Shown here one piece after another: positions 39,205 to 47,432 of a stretch of 48,191 nt of DNA. The stretch is from contig JAAWPV010000006.1 in the NCBI GenBank assembly GCA_022800215.1, forward strand, positions 1-48,191, written 5' to 3'. The translations under genes and the position numbers were made by a program. This DNA is from Oscillospiraceae bacterium (GTDB lineage Bacteria > Bacillota > Clostridia > Oscillospirales > Oscillospiraceae). Numbering within the stretch: the first letter of the stretch is position 1; each line of letters opens with the position of its first letter. Under the pieces are notes generated by a model that was not told where the DNA came from, made no database searches, and saw only the letters and a list, made by a program, of their open reading frames with translations.

Positions 39205-41202
39205 TTACCGTTTGGCGGCCAGCCTGCCTGCCCGGCGGCCGAAGGTGACGCTCCGGCCCGCGGCAGCGCCCGCCAGCAGGTTGGGATAACTGGCGTCAAA
39301 ATAGCCGCCTGAGCAGTCACCCGCTACGTAAAGGCCCTCGATGGGCTTGCCCTCTGTGTCCAGGGCGTTCATGTTGGTGTCGATCTTGATGCCATCCAGG
39401 GTGCAGATGAAGTAACCGCCGCTCATACGGATGCCCTCAAAGGGAGCGGTCCGGAGCTGGGACAGGCGGTAGGGCTCTTTGCCGAAGTCCTCGTCCTTCT
39501 GCATATCATAAAGTTCGTTGTACCGGTCCACCGTAGCCTTGAACTGCTCCACGGGAAGGCCCAGCTTCTCCGCCAGTTCCTCGATGGTGTCAGCCTTCAC
39601 CACATAGCCCTGCTCCCGGTACATGGGCATGAATACCCCCTCATTGAACTCCAGCGGCCATACGGCTTCGGCGCCGTTGGCGTGGGGGAACATCCGGCTG
39701 CAGCCGTGGGAATCAAAGCGCTCCATATCCTTGATATAGTCGGCGTCCCACACCATGGCATAGGTCATGCCGGGCAGGTTGAAGGCGTCATGTAGAATGT
39801 GGTCGTAGCAGCCCGATTCATTGGTGAACCGCTTGCCCTCCAGATCCACCTTCAGGAAGGGCTGAGAACCCATCCAGAACAGGATCCCGTCTCCATGGTC
39901 ACAGCCCACCTGGTCAGGGCGGATGCCGCCCCGGTCAAAGAACATACCGGCATGACTTTCGTCCATAGCGGCCCCGGCCCACAGGCAGGCCTTGATGCCG
40001 TCACCCTGGCTGCCGGGATAGGAATAATTGATGTTGATCATCTTCGCGCTTTCGGGTTGGAGGGCCTTCATCATGTCCATGTTGAGGCTGTAACCGCCGG
40101 TGCAGACGATGACGCCCTTGCTGGCGTTGTAACGGACATAGCCGTCTCCGGTCTTGGCATAGATACCGGTGACCTTGCCGCCCTCCTTGATAAGTTCCAC
40201 CAGAGCGGTATCATAGTGGACTTCCAGCCCCAGGTTTTTGGCATAGTCCTTTAGGACCCGGGCTGTCTTACCCTCATAATCCTCTCCCAGGTCGCTGAAC
40301 TGGATGGAGTGGCCCACGTCATAGATGGGATAGCGGACGGCGTGGGAATGGTCGTCCACCTCGTGGAGGAAGCGGAACCCCGCCTCGGCCATGCGCTCGG
40401 CATACCAGTCCACGGTTTCGCCCGACTCATCGGCCCACACCTTGTAGAGCCGCTGGTCGCCATAGCCGTTGGACTGGCGGTACATCTCGGTCATGACGTC
40501 AAACTTGTCGGGGTTATCCTTGTTTTCGATCTGCTGTTTACTGCCAATGGCGGCGATGGTGTCCCGGATGCCTGAGCCGCCGTAGTCCTCGCCGAATTTC
40601 TCGATGAGGATGGTTTTGGCCCCCTCCTCCACGGCGGCGCAGGCGGCAAACACCCCGGCAGTGCCGGCGCCAATGACCAGCACCTCGGTATCGTAGGTCT
40701 TTGCCACGTCACTGTCCTTGATCTCAGGGGCGGTGCCCAGCCAGTCGGCGGCACCCTGCGCCTCCTGACCGCCCTCACTCCGGAGCAGACTCACATCAAT
40801 GCCCTTGGCCTGGGCGATACAGTCCTCCAGCGCAGCCTTAGCGGCTTTGGAGGTAACGGTGGCGCCGGACACAGTGTCCACCTCAATGCTCTGCTTTTCC
40901 AAAATCTCCTGGGCCATTTTCTCGCCCACGGGCTTGCCCAGGCCTTCCGTCTCACCGGCGGTGTCCACGGCAGCTTCCAGAATTTTCGTCTCATCCACCT
41001 TGATGGTGACGGTGACGGCGCTCTCCATGCCCTGGGCAGAGGCGGTGTATGTACCGGGGGTATAGATCTTTTCCCCGCCCTCACCGGGAGCCGGGTCCTT
41101 ACTGCCGCAGCCGGCCAGCATTCCGATGGCGGCCACGCCGGCCGCTCCCGCGGCCCCTTTCAGGAATTCCCGGCGGCTTAGCTGTTTTTTCTTCTCGCTC
41201 AT
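39205..41202 (-). CDS. Tat-exported flavin lipoprotein reductase (FMN-bind + FAD-binding 2)
   Basis: A 665-residue exported flavoprotein. The N-terminus has a twin-arginine motif (SRREFLKG) and a lipobox (LAGC, Cys about 32), so it is folded with cofactor and then anchored outside. An FMN-bind domain follows, with VDTVSGAT as the covalent FMN site, then a FAD domain from about 155 (VIGAGTAGVFAACAAVEEG). The fumarate reductase residues QxHPT, ExxRG, GTRD and GANRLGGN are absent; the corresponding ends read NESGCYDH and ASYPNLLAG. A different acceptor is expected. ATG 41202 fits AAGGAGG spacing better than 41208. LysR at 41341 is divergent. Confidence 0.86.
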   Translation of the reverse strand: MSEKKKQLSRREFLKGAAGAAGVAAIGMLAGCGSKDPAPGEGGEKIYTPGTYTASAQGMESAVTVTIKVDETKILEAAVDTAGETEGLGKPVGEKMAQEILEKQSIEVDTVSGATVTSKAAKAALEDCIAQAKGIDVSLLRSEGGQEAQGAADWLGTAPEIKDSDVAKTYDTEVLVIGAGTAGVFAACAAVEEGAKTILIEKFGEDYGGSGIRDTIAAIGSKQQIENKDNPDKFDVMTEMYRQSNGYGDQRLYKVWADESGETVDWYAERMAEAGFRFLHEVDDHSHAVRYPIYDVGHSIQFSDLGEDYEGKTARVLKDYAKNLGLEVHYDTALVELIKEGGKVTGIYAKTGDGYVRYNASKGVIVCTGGYSLNMDMMKALQPESAKMININYSYPGSQGDGIKACLWAGAAMDESHAGMFFDRGGIRPDQVGCDHGDGILFWMGSQPFLKVDLEGKRFTNESGCYDHILHDAFNLPGMTYAMVWDADYIKDMERFDSHGCSRMFPHANGAEAVWPLEFNEGVFMPMYREQGYVVKADTIEELAEKLGLPVEQFKATVDRYNELYDMQKDEDFGKEPYRLSQLRTAPFEGIRMSGGYFICTLDGIKIDTNMNALDTEGKPIEGLYVAGDCSGGYFDASYPNLLAGAAAGRSVTFGRRAGRLAAKR

Positions 41203-41255
41203 ATCCATTTTCCTCCTTATTTCCTGTCTTGGCGGCTTTCCCGCCCTTTGCCATT

Positions 41256-41323
41256 ATTGTAACAGCTTTACATTTGGGGAAAAAGGAGATATAATTTTGA
41301 CATAAACGCAGGTTCAGCCTGCG
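41256..41323. promoter_or_regulatory. divergent promoter region of LysR and flavin reductase 2
   Basis: Plus promoter TTTACA 41267-41272, 17 bp, TATAAT 41290-41295. On the minus strand TACAAT (41256-41261) is a likely -10 with a weak -35. The LysR leader holds a CGCAGG/CCTGCG hairpin (41308-41323). Overlapping back-to-back promoters are the usual LysR layout. Confidence 0.6.
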
Positions 41324-41340
41324 TCTCGGAGGGCGCTCAT

Positions 41341-42255
41341 ATGGACATCACTCAACTGCGGTATTTTCTTAAAACGGCAGAGCTTCTCAACTATACCCAG
41401 GCGGCGGAGCGGCTGTTCATCACCCGCCAGTCTTTGCGGCAGGCCATCGGCAATCTGGAGGGAGAACTGGGTGCGCCCCTTTTCCGCAACGAGCACAACC
41501 ACCTGTCCCTCACCGAATGCGGAACCTATCTGGCCTTGCGGGGCGCGGAGGTGGTCCGGGATTTTGAGGGCATGTGGGCGGATACGGTACGGCTGGCGGC
41601 GCAGCAGGTAAGCCTAAAAGTGGCTTTTTCCGAAAGCCTGTTCCCTTTGCTTCTCCCTGAGCTGGACAGTATTGCCCAGCGTTTCCGTGTGCAATTTCCT
41701 CACATCCCACTGGAGCTTTTCCAGTGGGACTCAGACCGGGTGATGGCTGCTGTCGAGACTGGGGAGATCGACTGTGGCTGTGTGCTGCAAATGCCCTGTG
41801 AACACCCGGGATGTACGGTCCATGTCCTGCGAACATTCCCCGCCGCAGTGGACTATGGGGAAGATTTTCCCCTCCGAGGTCGGGAGGCGGAAGCGTTTTC
41901 TCTCAGGATGTTGGACGGGCTGCCCTGCATCGGGATGGGAAGCCCCCAGCGGCATCTGCGGCCATTGTGGGAGGATTGCCTCGTCCAGGGTGTTCCGCTG
42001 AACTATCAGGTGGTACCCAACACCATTGATGCCTTTTATCAGGTCCAAAACAGTCTGGCGGCGGGTTTTGACATTTTTGAGGACGGAAATCTGGGCGGTC
42101 GTCCCATTTATTCCATCCCTTTGCCCGACTATACCTTTGAGCTGGTCCTTCTTTGTCACAGGCCCAGCCTCAATGCCGGCCCGGCAGAGCTTTTCTGTGA
42201 TTTTATGGAAGAAGAGGGGCGAAAACGCTACCCCACGGAAGACACCGCCAAATAA
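41341..42255 (+). CDS. LysR-family transcriptional regulator
   Basis: A 304-residue LysR-type regulator. The winged HTH is at residues 1-60 (MDITQLRYFLKTAELLNYTQAAERLFITRQSLRQAIGNLEGELGAPLFRN), followed by a linker helix and a two-lobed effector domain (about 90-290). It is divergent from the Tat flavin reductase gene, sharing its promoter region, so it most likely senses that enzyme's substrate and activates it. The Asn in LFITRQSLRQAIGNLE replaces the more common PSLSRAIxxLE pattern modestly. No ribosome site is very strong; GGAGG stands ten bases before the ATG. Confidence 0.9.
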   Translation: MDITQLRYFLKTAELLNYTQAAERLFITRQSLRQAIGNLEGELGAPLFRNEHNHLSLTECGTYLALRGAEVVRDFEGMWADTVRLAAQQVSLKVAFSESLFPLLLPELDSIAQRFRVQFPHIPLELFQWDSDRVMAAVETGEIDCGCVLQMPCEHPGCTVHVLRTFPAAVDYGEDFPLRGREAEAFSLRMLDGLPCIGMGSPQRHLRPLWEDCLVQGVPLNYQVVPNTIDAFYQVQNSLAAGFDIFEDGNLGGRPIYSIPLPDYTFELVLLCHRPSLNAGPAELFCDFMEEEGRKRYPTEDTAK

Positions 42256-42259
42256 AGCA

Positions 42260-42295
42260 GGAGGGATACCGACCCGGTATCCCTCCCGATTTTTA
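42260..42295. terminator. bidirectional terminator
   Basis: An 11-bp stem GGAGGGATACC 42260-42270 with GGTATCCCTCC 42276-42286, T-rich on both sides, between lysR and pdaB. Confidence 0.8.
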
Positions 42296-43066
42296 TGAAT
42301 TGGCCGGGCACTGCCTGCCGGTGTGGTCGATGGTGTAGTCGGTGTTGTACTCCCCGGGCAGGATGAGCTGGGAGATAGGCGCGAAGGTGTAGCCCTCCTG
42401 CAAAAGGGTTTCCAGAATGGTAGGCAGCGCCTCGGGAGTATGGAGGGCGGCGTTGTGGAAGAGAACGATGGACCCGGCCTGGACCTTGCTTGTGACCCGC
42501 TTGGTGATGTCGGCGGCGGAGAGGTCCTTCCAGTCCAGAGAGTCCACATCCCACTGAATGGGCTCCATCCCCATGGAACGGATGGCGGTGATGACATTGT
42601 CGTCATACTCCCCGTAGGGGGGGCGGATAAGGGTGGGCCGCACCCCGGTCACCGCCTCAATCTTGTCGTTGCAGGCGTTGACGTCGGCGATGATCTCGTC
42701 GGCGGAGAGCTGAGACATATGGGCGTGGGTGTTGGAGTGGTTCATCACCTCGTGGCCCGCGTCGGCAAGGGCCTTCACCGACTCGGGGTATTTGTCCACC
42801 CACTGCCCCACCACGAAGAAGGTGGCCTTGATGTTGTACTTGCCCAGAATGTCGATGAGCTGCTGGGTGTCCTCGTTGCCCCAGGCTGCATCGAAAGAGA
42901 TGGCGATCATCTTTTGATCCCGTTGGACGCAGTAGATGGGTAGCTGCCTCTGGGTGGCCGAGGCCATCACCGCCGGGGCGTTCACCGCCCCGAACATCAA
43001 AACCGCCGCCAGGGCGCAGGCCAGGGCGGTGAATCCTTTGCGTTTCAGGAAAAACAGCTTTTTCAT
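42293..43066 (-). CDS. pdaB: polysaccharide deacetylase, PdaB-like
   Basis: A 257-residue NodB-fold protein with an N-terminal membrane anchor (KGFTALACALAAVLMFGAV). The catalytic start is AISFDAAWGNEDT, where the second Asp of the usual D-D pair is Ala, as in sporulation protein PdaB. Then come ATFFVVGQW, the metal HSNTH, and RPPYGEYD. PdaB acts during late sporulation in spore cortex maintenance. AAGGAGGG stands seven bases before ATG 43066. Whether it still deacetylates is uncertain because of the DA change, a feature of the family. Confidence 0.88.
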   Translation of the reverse strand: MKKLFFLKRKGFTALACALAAVLMFGAVNAPAVMASATQRQLPIYCVQRDQKMIAISFDAAWGNEDTQQLIDILGKYNIKATFFVVGQWVDKYPESVKALADAGHEVMNHSNTHAHMSQLSADEIIADVNACNDKIEAVTGVRPTLIRPPYGEYDDNVITAIRSMGMEPIQWDVDSLDWKDLSAADITKRVTSKVQAGSIVLFHNAALHTPEALPTILETLLQEGYTFAPISQLILPGEYNTDYTIDHTGRQCPANS

Positions 43067-43155
43067 AGAAGGACCCTCCTTGTCTTTTCTGTCCCATCTA
43101 TATGAAAAGCCGCGCCCTTCCATGCCCTGGCGCCGCAAAAAAGCATAGCTATGCC

Positions 43156-43184
43156 TTGATTTCCCTGTACTCACATGATAAAAT
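43156..43184 (+). promoter_or_regulatory. promoter upstream of flavin reductase 3
   Basis: TTGATT 43156-43161, 17 bp, TAAAAT 43179-43184. The start near 43191 gives a short leader of about 78 bases ending in a strong terminator. Confidence 0.6.
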
Positions 43185-43190
43185 ATAAAC

Positions 43191-43268
43191 AAAGTAGAAA
43201 TATGAGGTCCTCTGGAGAACATATCTGACCTGGATGCGTTAACCCGCATCCAGGTCAGAAGCCTTTTT
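43191..43268 (+). ncRNA. short terminated leader RNA before flavin reductase 3
   Basis: After the promoter at 43156 about 35 bases (including an ATATG...CATAT pair) are followed by a perfect 14-bp stem 43225-43238/43245-43258 and AAGCCTTTTT. This is a textbook intrinsic terminator. Its T-run contains the only available start codon (TTG 43267) of the next gene. It could be an attenuator, an unknown riboswitch or a small RNA; I recognise no known class. Confidence 0.5.
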
Positions 43269-45033
43269 GATAAAGCCTCCATTTAAAGGGAAGAAGCTTC
43301 TTGCGTTGGCGCTGAGCCTGACCATGGCGGGGTCCATGTTGTTTGGCTGCAGCGCAAAGCCCACGCCCACCGCCCACGCCTACACGCAGGGAACCTATTA
43401 TGCCACAGGAACCGGACTGGGCGGGACCATCGAGTTTGAAGTTACTTTTGACGCCAATTCGATTACAGATGTAAGCGTCCTGTCTCACTATGAAAGCGCG
43501 AATATCGGGGGCAAGGCGCTGACGGAGTATGTGGATGCTTTACTGAAGGATCAGGACATCGCGAAGGTCGAAGCGGTTTCCGGAGCCACCGTGACCTATG
43601 ACGGGTTTGTGGAGGCCATGACTTCCGCCGTTGGGCAGGCGACCGGAAAGGAGGATGTCCGGCAGCATACCGACACGCAATTGAGCACGGAGGACATGGA
43701 GGTCAACGCCCAGGTCCTTGTTGTAGGGTGCGGGTATTCCGGACTGGTTGCGGCCATTTCCGCGGCGGAAGAGGGCGTGCGCGTTGTGGTCCTGGAAAAA
43801 GGAAACAGCTATGCCAACTGCGGACACAGTATCACTGCCTGCAATACGCCCTGGCAGGAGGCGACAGGGCAGAGCGACAGCGTTGAAGCGCTTACCCGGT
43901 TCTGGCTGGGCTGCGGAACGGCGCTGGGCTGTGAGACGGTGGATGAGGAGATGATCCGGTTTGCCGCGGAACAGTCCGCTTCCGGGATCCAATGGCTGAC
44001 AGACCAGGGGGTGGAGTTTGTAGGCTGCACCATGGCGCCTACCAATCCCTTCCAGTCTCCTTTCCGTACCCATGTGACCACGGCCTCCCGAAACGGACAG
44101 AAGGCGTATATGGAGCCCCTCTATAATCGGGCACAGGAGCTGGGAATTGAGATCCTGTTTGACACGACTGCGACCGAGCTGCTGCAAAATGATGCCGGCG
44201 CAGTGATCGGCGTCAAGGCGGCCAACGAGGCGCGTACCATCACGGTCCATGCTGATGCGGTCATCCTCGCCACCGGAAAGCAGGGGGAAGGACAGGGCAT
44301 GGCAGAGGCGGTTGGCGCACACATAACCGGGAATGAGGAGCCCATGGTCTCGCCCTCTAATATGGATGGGGCGGACGGCGACTATGCCGGCGCCGCCATG
44401 TATGTGACCGAGGAAGGGACTCGTTTTATCAACGAGCATCACTACTTTATGCATCGGGCGGCCTACGCCAGGTCGCTGGGGATGCATTCCTATTACGGGA
44501 TCTTCGACAGCGAGATGATCGACGGGGCGACCCTGGAGACCGGCATCACCAATGGGTCTGTGGTAAAGGCAGACACCATCGAGGAGCTGGCCGGGAAGCT
44601 GGGGATGAACGCAGACACCCTGGCCAACACGGTCGCTAAGTATAACGGCTATTGCGACACCGGAGTTGACGAGGAGTTTGGAAAGCCGGCGGAGGCTACA
44701 GGATATGTCTTTGATCCTGACCGGGCCAACGAGTATGATGTTGACTCTATTGAAAAGGTATATCATCTGCTCAATCGGATCGACACGGCGCCCTACTATG
44801 CGGTCACCTATGTGGTGCCCCATACTTCCAATACCAACTGCACCATCAACATCAACACAGAGGTTCTGGACAGTGCGGGCAGCGCGATCCCCGGCCTGTA
44901 TGCCAACGGCGAGGTGGCCCGGGCCCAGATTTTCGGCCTGATCTATCCGCAGTCCGGCGTTTCCCTGTCTTTCTATCTGACTTATGGCCGGGTGGCCGGC
45001 CAAAACGCTGCCAAGTACGCCCAGAGTAAATAA
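43267..45033 (+). CDS. flavin lipoprotein reductase (FMN-bind + FAD-binding 2), start uncertain
   Basis: A 588-residue flavoprotein of the same design: lipoprotein signal (LTMAGSMLFGC, Cys28), FMN-bind domain with VEAVSGAT, then FAD domain (VVGCGYSGLVAAISAAEEG). It lacks the fumarate reductase residues GTRD and GANRLGGN; the equivalent regions read NEHHYFMHRAAY and IYPQSGVS. The only start is TTG 43267, with no ribosome site, inside a terminator T-run; the frame is closed at 43240. The gene may have lost its native start or depend on antitermination. Its codon use (more GCG, CGG, GGA) is looser than its neighbours, suggesting separate origin. Confidence 0.78.
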   Translation: MIKPPFKGKKLLALALSLTMAGSMLFGCSAKPTPTAHAYTQGTYYATGTGLGGTIEFEVTFDANSITDVSVLSHYESANIGGKALTEYVDALLKDQDIAKVEAVSGATVTYDGFVEAMTSAVGQATGKEDVRQHTDTQLSTEDMEVNAQVLVVGCGYSGLVAAISAAEEGVRVVVLEKGNSYANCGHSITACNTPWQEATGQSDSVEALTRFWLGCGTALGCETVDEEMIRFAAEQSASGIQWLTDQGVEFVGCTMAPTNPFQSPFRTHVTTASRNGQKAYMEPLYNRAQELGIEILFDTTATELLQNDAGAVIGVKAANEARTITVHADAVILATGKQGEGQGMAEAVGAHITGNEEPMVSPSNMDGADGDYAGAAMYVTEEGTRFINEHHYFMHRAAYARSLGMHSYYGIFDSEMIDGATLETGITNGSVVKADTIEELAGKLGMNADTLANTVAKYNGYCDTGVDEEFGKPAEATGYVFDPDRANEYDVDSIEKVYHLLNRIDTAPYYAVTYVVPHTSNTNCTININTEVLDSAGSAIPGLYANGEVARAQIFGLIYPQSGVSLSFYLTYGRVAGQNAAKYAQSK

Positions 45034-45091
45034 AGCAGAACGGAAAATTCCATATTCAGCAAGGCCCCGGGAAGACGGGAGCGGCCCTTGT

Positions 45092-45268
45092 TTATTCCGT
45101 TAACGTCCCCCGCTTCCGCAAAATAGCCGCCATAGCCTCCCGGTGAGGCCCGGTGACCGCCTCCATCCACCGCAGCAGCACTTCGTCGCTGAAGGGACTG
45201 TACCGTCTTTCCAGCTCCGCCTGGTCAAAAAGCTGGGCCAGAGGGGTCTCCCCCGCAGGTTTTCTCAT
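45092..45268 (-). CDS. small helical protein of unknown function
   Basis: A 58-residue frame: MRKPAGETPLAQLFDQAELERRYSPFSDEVLLRWMEAVTGPHREAMAAILRKRGTLTE. It has a good ribosome site (GGGGAG), looks soluble and helical, and has coding-like codon use, so it is probably real. I do not recognise a family. It is divergent from the XRE gene at 45386 and shares an AT-rich operator-like region, so it may be the regulator's target. Confidence 0.55.
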   Translation of the reverse strand: MRKPAGETPLAQLFDQAELERRYSPFSDEVLLRWMEAVTGPHREAMAAILRKRGTLTE

Positions 45269-45286
45269 ATGTCTCCCCGCCCTATC

Positions 45287-45333
45287 TCTATAAATATATC
45301 TATAAATATAACATAAATTTTTATAGATGTAAA
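45287..45333. promoter_or_regulatory. AT-rich promoter and repeat-operator region
   Basis: TCTATAAATATA occurs twice in tandem (45287-45298, 45299-45310), with an inverted TATAGA at 45322. Minus strand TTTACA (45328-45333... read as TGTAAA on plus), 17 bp, TATATT (45305-45310) would drive the 58-residue protein. A TGCTATGGT extended -10 near 45350 may serve the XRE gene. Confidence 0.5.
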
Positions 45334-45385
45334 TATAGGGAAGAATTTTTGCTATGGTTATAAAAAAGGGCTGGGGGTCATTGTT

Positions 45386-45691
45386 ATGGAAATAGGAAAG
45401 CGGATCATAGACCTGCGGGAGCAAAAGGGCTGGACCACCAACCGGCTGGCCAACCAGTGCGGCCTGTCTCAAAGTTTTCTCCGCTCGGTGGAGCTGGAGG
45501 AGAAGGGCATCTCGGTGGAGAGCCTTTCCCTCATCTGCGACGCCCTGGGCGTCTCCATGAAGGCGTTTTTTGACTTCCCCACCGGGGAGGAGACCCTGGA
45601 GGACGCCCTTCGCCGCCGTCTGGAGCGCCTGACAGAGCGTCAGAAGCAGGCTCTCCTTCAGTTTCTGGAGGCCATGGAGCCGGGGCGGTGA
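45386..45691 (+). CDS. XRE-family regulator with helical C-terminus
   Basis: A 101-residue protein. The HTH is residues 4-62 (GKRIIDLREQKGWTTNRLANQCGLSQSFLRSVELEEKGISVESLSLICDALGVSMKAFF), followed by a charged helix (ETLEDALRRRLERLTERQKQALLQFLEAM) that may dimerise. The SVELEEKGISVESLSLICDALG part is typical of small SinR-like proteins. It is divergent from the small gene at 45092 across an AT-rich region with repeated TCTATAAATATA motifs, which are the likely binding sites. GGGGGT lies before the ATG. Confidence 0.85.
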   Translation: MEIGKRIIDLREQKGWTTNRLANQCGLSQSFLRSVELEEKGISVESLSLICDALGVSMKAFFDFPTGEETLEDALRRRLERLTERQKQALLQFLEAMEPGR

Positions 45692-45713
45692 GCAAACGTC
45701 AGAAAATCTTAAG

Positions 45714-45742
45714 TTGCCAAATCCCCCCATCCGTGGCATAAT
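45714..45742 (+). promoter_or_regulatory. galE promoter
   Basis: TTGCCA 45714-45719, 17 bp, CATAAT 45737-45742, with AAGGAGG before ATG 45776. Confidence 0.65.
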
Positions 45743-45775
45743 GGGACTATCCAATCAAGATAAGGAGGACAAGCC

Positions 45776-46759
45776 ATGAAAACCATTCTGGTAGCCGGCG
45801 GCGCCGGCTATATCGGCAGTCATATGACCGCTCTTTTGGTGGAGCGGGGTTACAACGTGGTGGTGGTGGACAACCTGGCCACCGGCCATTGGCAGGCCGT
45901 GAAGGGGGCCAAGCTCCGGGTGGGAGATTTGAAGGACGCCGCCTTTTTGGACCGGGTCTTCTCCGAATTTTCCATCGACGGGGTCATCAACTTTGCCGCC
46001 TTCTCCCTGGTGGGGGAGAGTGTCGGTAACCCCCTGAAATACTATGACAACAATGTAGGGGGCGCCGTGGGCATCCTCACCGCCATGAAGAACCACGGGG
46101 TCAATAAAATCGTCTTCTCCTCCACCGCCGCCACCTACGGCGAGCCCGAGAAGCAGCCCATCGAGGAGACGGACCCCACCGACCCCATCAACCCCTACGG
46201 CGCCACCAAGCTGGCCATCGAGGGCCTGCTCAAGTGGTGCGATAAGGCCTACGGCATCAAGTATGCCGCCCTCCGGTACTTCAACGCCGCCGGGGCCAAC
46301 ACCGATGCGGACATCGGGGAGGACCACTCTCCCGAGACTCATTTGATCCCCAACGTCCTGGCCGCCGCCCTGGGCAAAAAGTCCCTGGAGCTCTACGGTG
46401 ACGACTATCCCACCCCCGACGGCACCTGCGTCCGGGATTATATCCACGTCCGTGACCTGGTGGAGGCCCACCTGCTGGCCCTGGAGTACCTGGACAAGGG
46501 GGGTGAGAGCGGCCCCTTCAACCTGGGCAGCGGCGACGGTTACAGCGTGAAGGAGATCGTGGAGACCGCCCGGGCCGTCACGGGCAAGCCCATCCCCGCT
46601 GCCATCAAGCCCCGCCGCCCCGGGGATCCCCCCACCCTCATTGCCTCCAATAAAAAGGCCCGGGAGGTGCTGGGCTGGACCCCCAAGCGGGACCTGAAGA
46701 CCATTATCGCCGACGCCTGGACCTGGCACCAGGGCCACCCCGACGGCTACGGGAACTAA
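45776..46759 (+). CDS. galE: UDP-glucose 4-epimerase
   Basis: GalE interconverts UDP-glucose and UDP-galactose. The 327-residue short-chain reductase shows the NAD loop GGAGYIGSH (residues 8-16), FAAFSLVGESVGNPLKYYDNN, SSTAATYG with the catalytic Ser/Thr (about 122), NPYGATKLAIE with the YxxxK pair (about 144-148), and RYFNAAGA. GDDYPTPDGTCVRDYIHVRDL is the GalE-specific substrate block. Length and order fit the family. It is a single-gene unit with a clear terminator; it probably serves cell-surface sugar synthesis. Confidence 0.95.
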   Translation: MKTILVAGGAGYIGSHMTALLVERGYNVVVVDNLATGHWQAVKGAKLRVGDLKDAAFLDRVFSEFSIDGVINFAAFSLVGESVGNPLKYYDNNVGGAVGILTAMKNHGVNKIVFSSTAATYGEPEKQPIEETDPTDPINPYGATKLAIEGLLKWCDKAYGIKYAALRYFNAAGANTDADIGEDHSPETHLIPNVLAAALGKKSLELYGDDYPTPDGTCVRDYIHVRDLVEAHLLALEYLDKGGESGPFNLGSGDGYSVKEIVETARAVTGKPIPAAIKPRRPGDPPTLIASNKKAREVLGWTPKRDLKTIIADAWTWHQGHPDGYGN

Positions 46760-46775
46760 AATCTTATTGCAATGT

Positions 46776-46816
46776 GAACCCCCCGCTCTCCAAGGAGAGC
46801 GGGGGGTTCTTGTCCT
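46776..46816 (+). terminator. galE terminator
   Basis: Stem GAACCCCCCGCTCTCC 46776-46791 with GGAGAGCGGGGGGTTC 46794-46809, followed by TTGTCCTTGTTAT. Confidence 0.8.
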
Positions 46817-47432
46817 TGTTATGGTACTGTGAAAAAATAAATAAAAAATGATGGAATAGTATTTTCAAGCGATAGGATATGAAATGACGCAAAGCCACAT
46901 GAACACTGTACTTTTCGGCACACCAACACTCTATCGCTGAATTATAAAACGTCTTGATTGGTGCCCAAATGGTGCCTACATTCAGCGGGAGCATATAAAA
47001 AGCTGTATAAAGAAGTAAAGAAATATGCTTTCCAACGCTCTATTTCATCGCTGTTTTTGTCCCTGCTTTTTGACTTTTGGAAGTTGCCTACTATCCTTTG
47101 GTATTGGTTCGGTTTTGACAATCGCATAGTGTGCCGCGCCGTGTACACCCGTTTTGTTACGCAGTAAAACGCTATTTTAAGGGGAACGAGTGTAAAACCC
47201 TTACTGTCCCTGTTATGTGTCTGCAAAGCCTTGCAGATAGTGGCTTAATCAGTTTCCTCTGCGTAATGTTTCTCCATGATATATAGAGGGCGAAAGCACT
47301 CGTTGCTTTCGCCCCTTGATTACCCCACAGCAGGGGCAGGCGGGCTTGTCAACGACGGCGAAGCCGTTCATTTTATCGTTGACAAGGATGGGCTGGCCCT
47401 GCTACCGCTTGCGTGTTATATGCTCATTAGCT
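46817..47432. other. AT-rich stretch without a recognisable gene
   Basis: No frame here looks protein-like. The sequence is much more AT-rich than the rest. It contains GGTGCC twice close together (46966-46980), an inverted repeat GGGCGAAAGCA/TGCTTTCGCCC (47288-47314) and a longer one, CTTGTCAACGA with TCGTTGACAAG (47346-47388). The last lies in GC-richer sequence that does not match the flanks. This may be the boundary or scar of an inserted element; I see no integrase or transposase to prove it. Confidence 0.5.

Noticed and set aside
43070-43130. A sigma-G-type promoter for pdaB
   Set aside because: A GCATG and CATATAG pair can be found at roughly the right spacing, but the -10 does not match the consensus well enough to claim.
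45092-45754. A 220-codon frame covering the XRE gene and the small gene at 45092
   Set aside because: Its first 160 codons run opposite the XRE gene and through the AT-rich promoter; only the last 58 codons, with their own ribosome site, look real.
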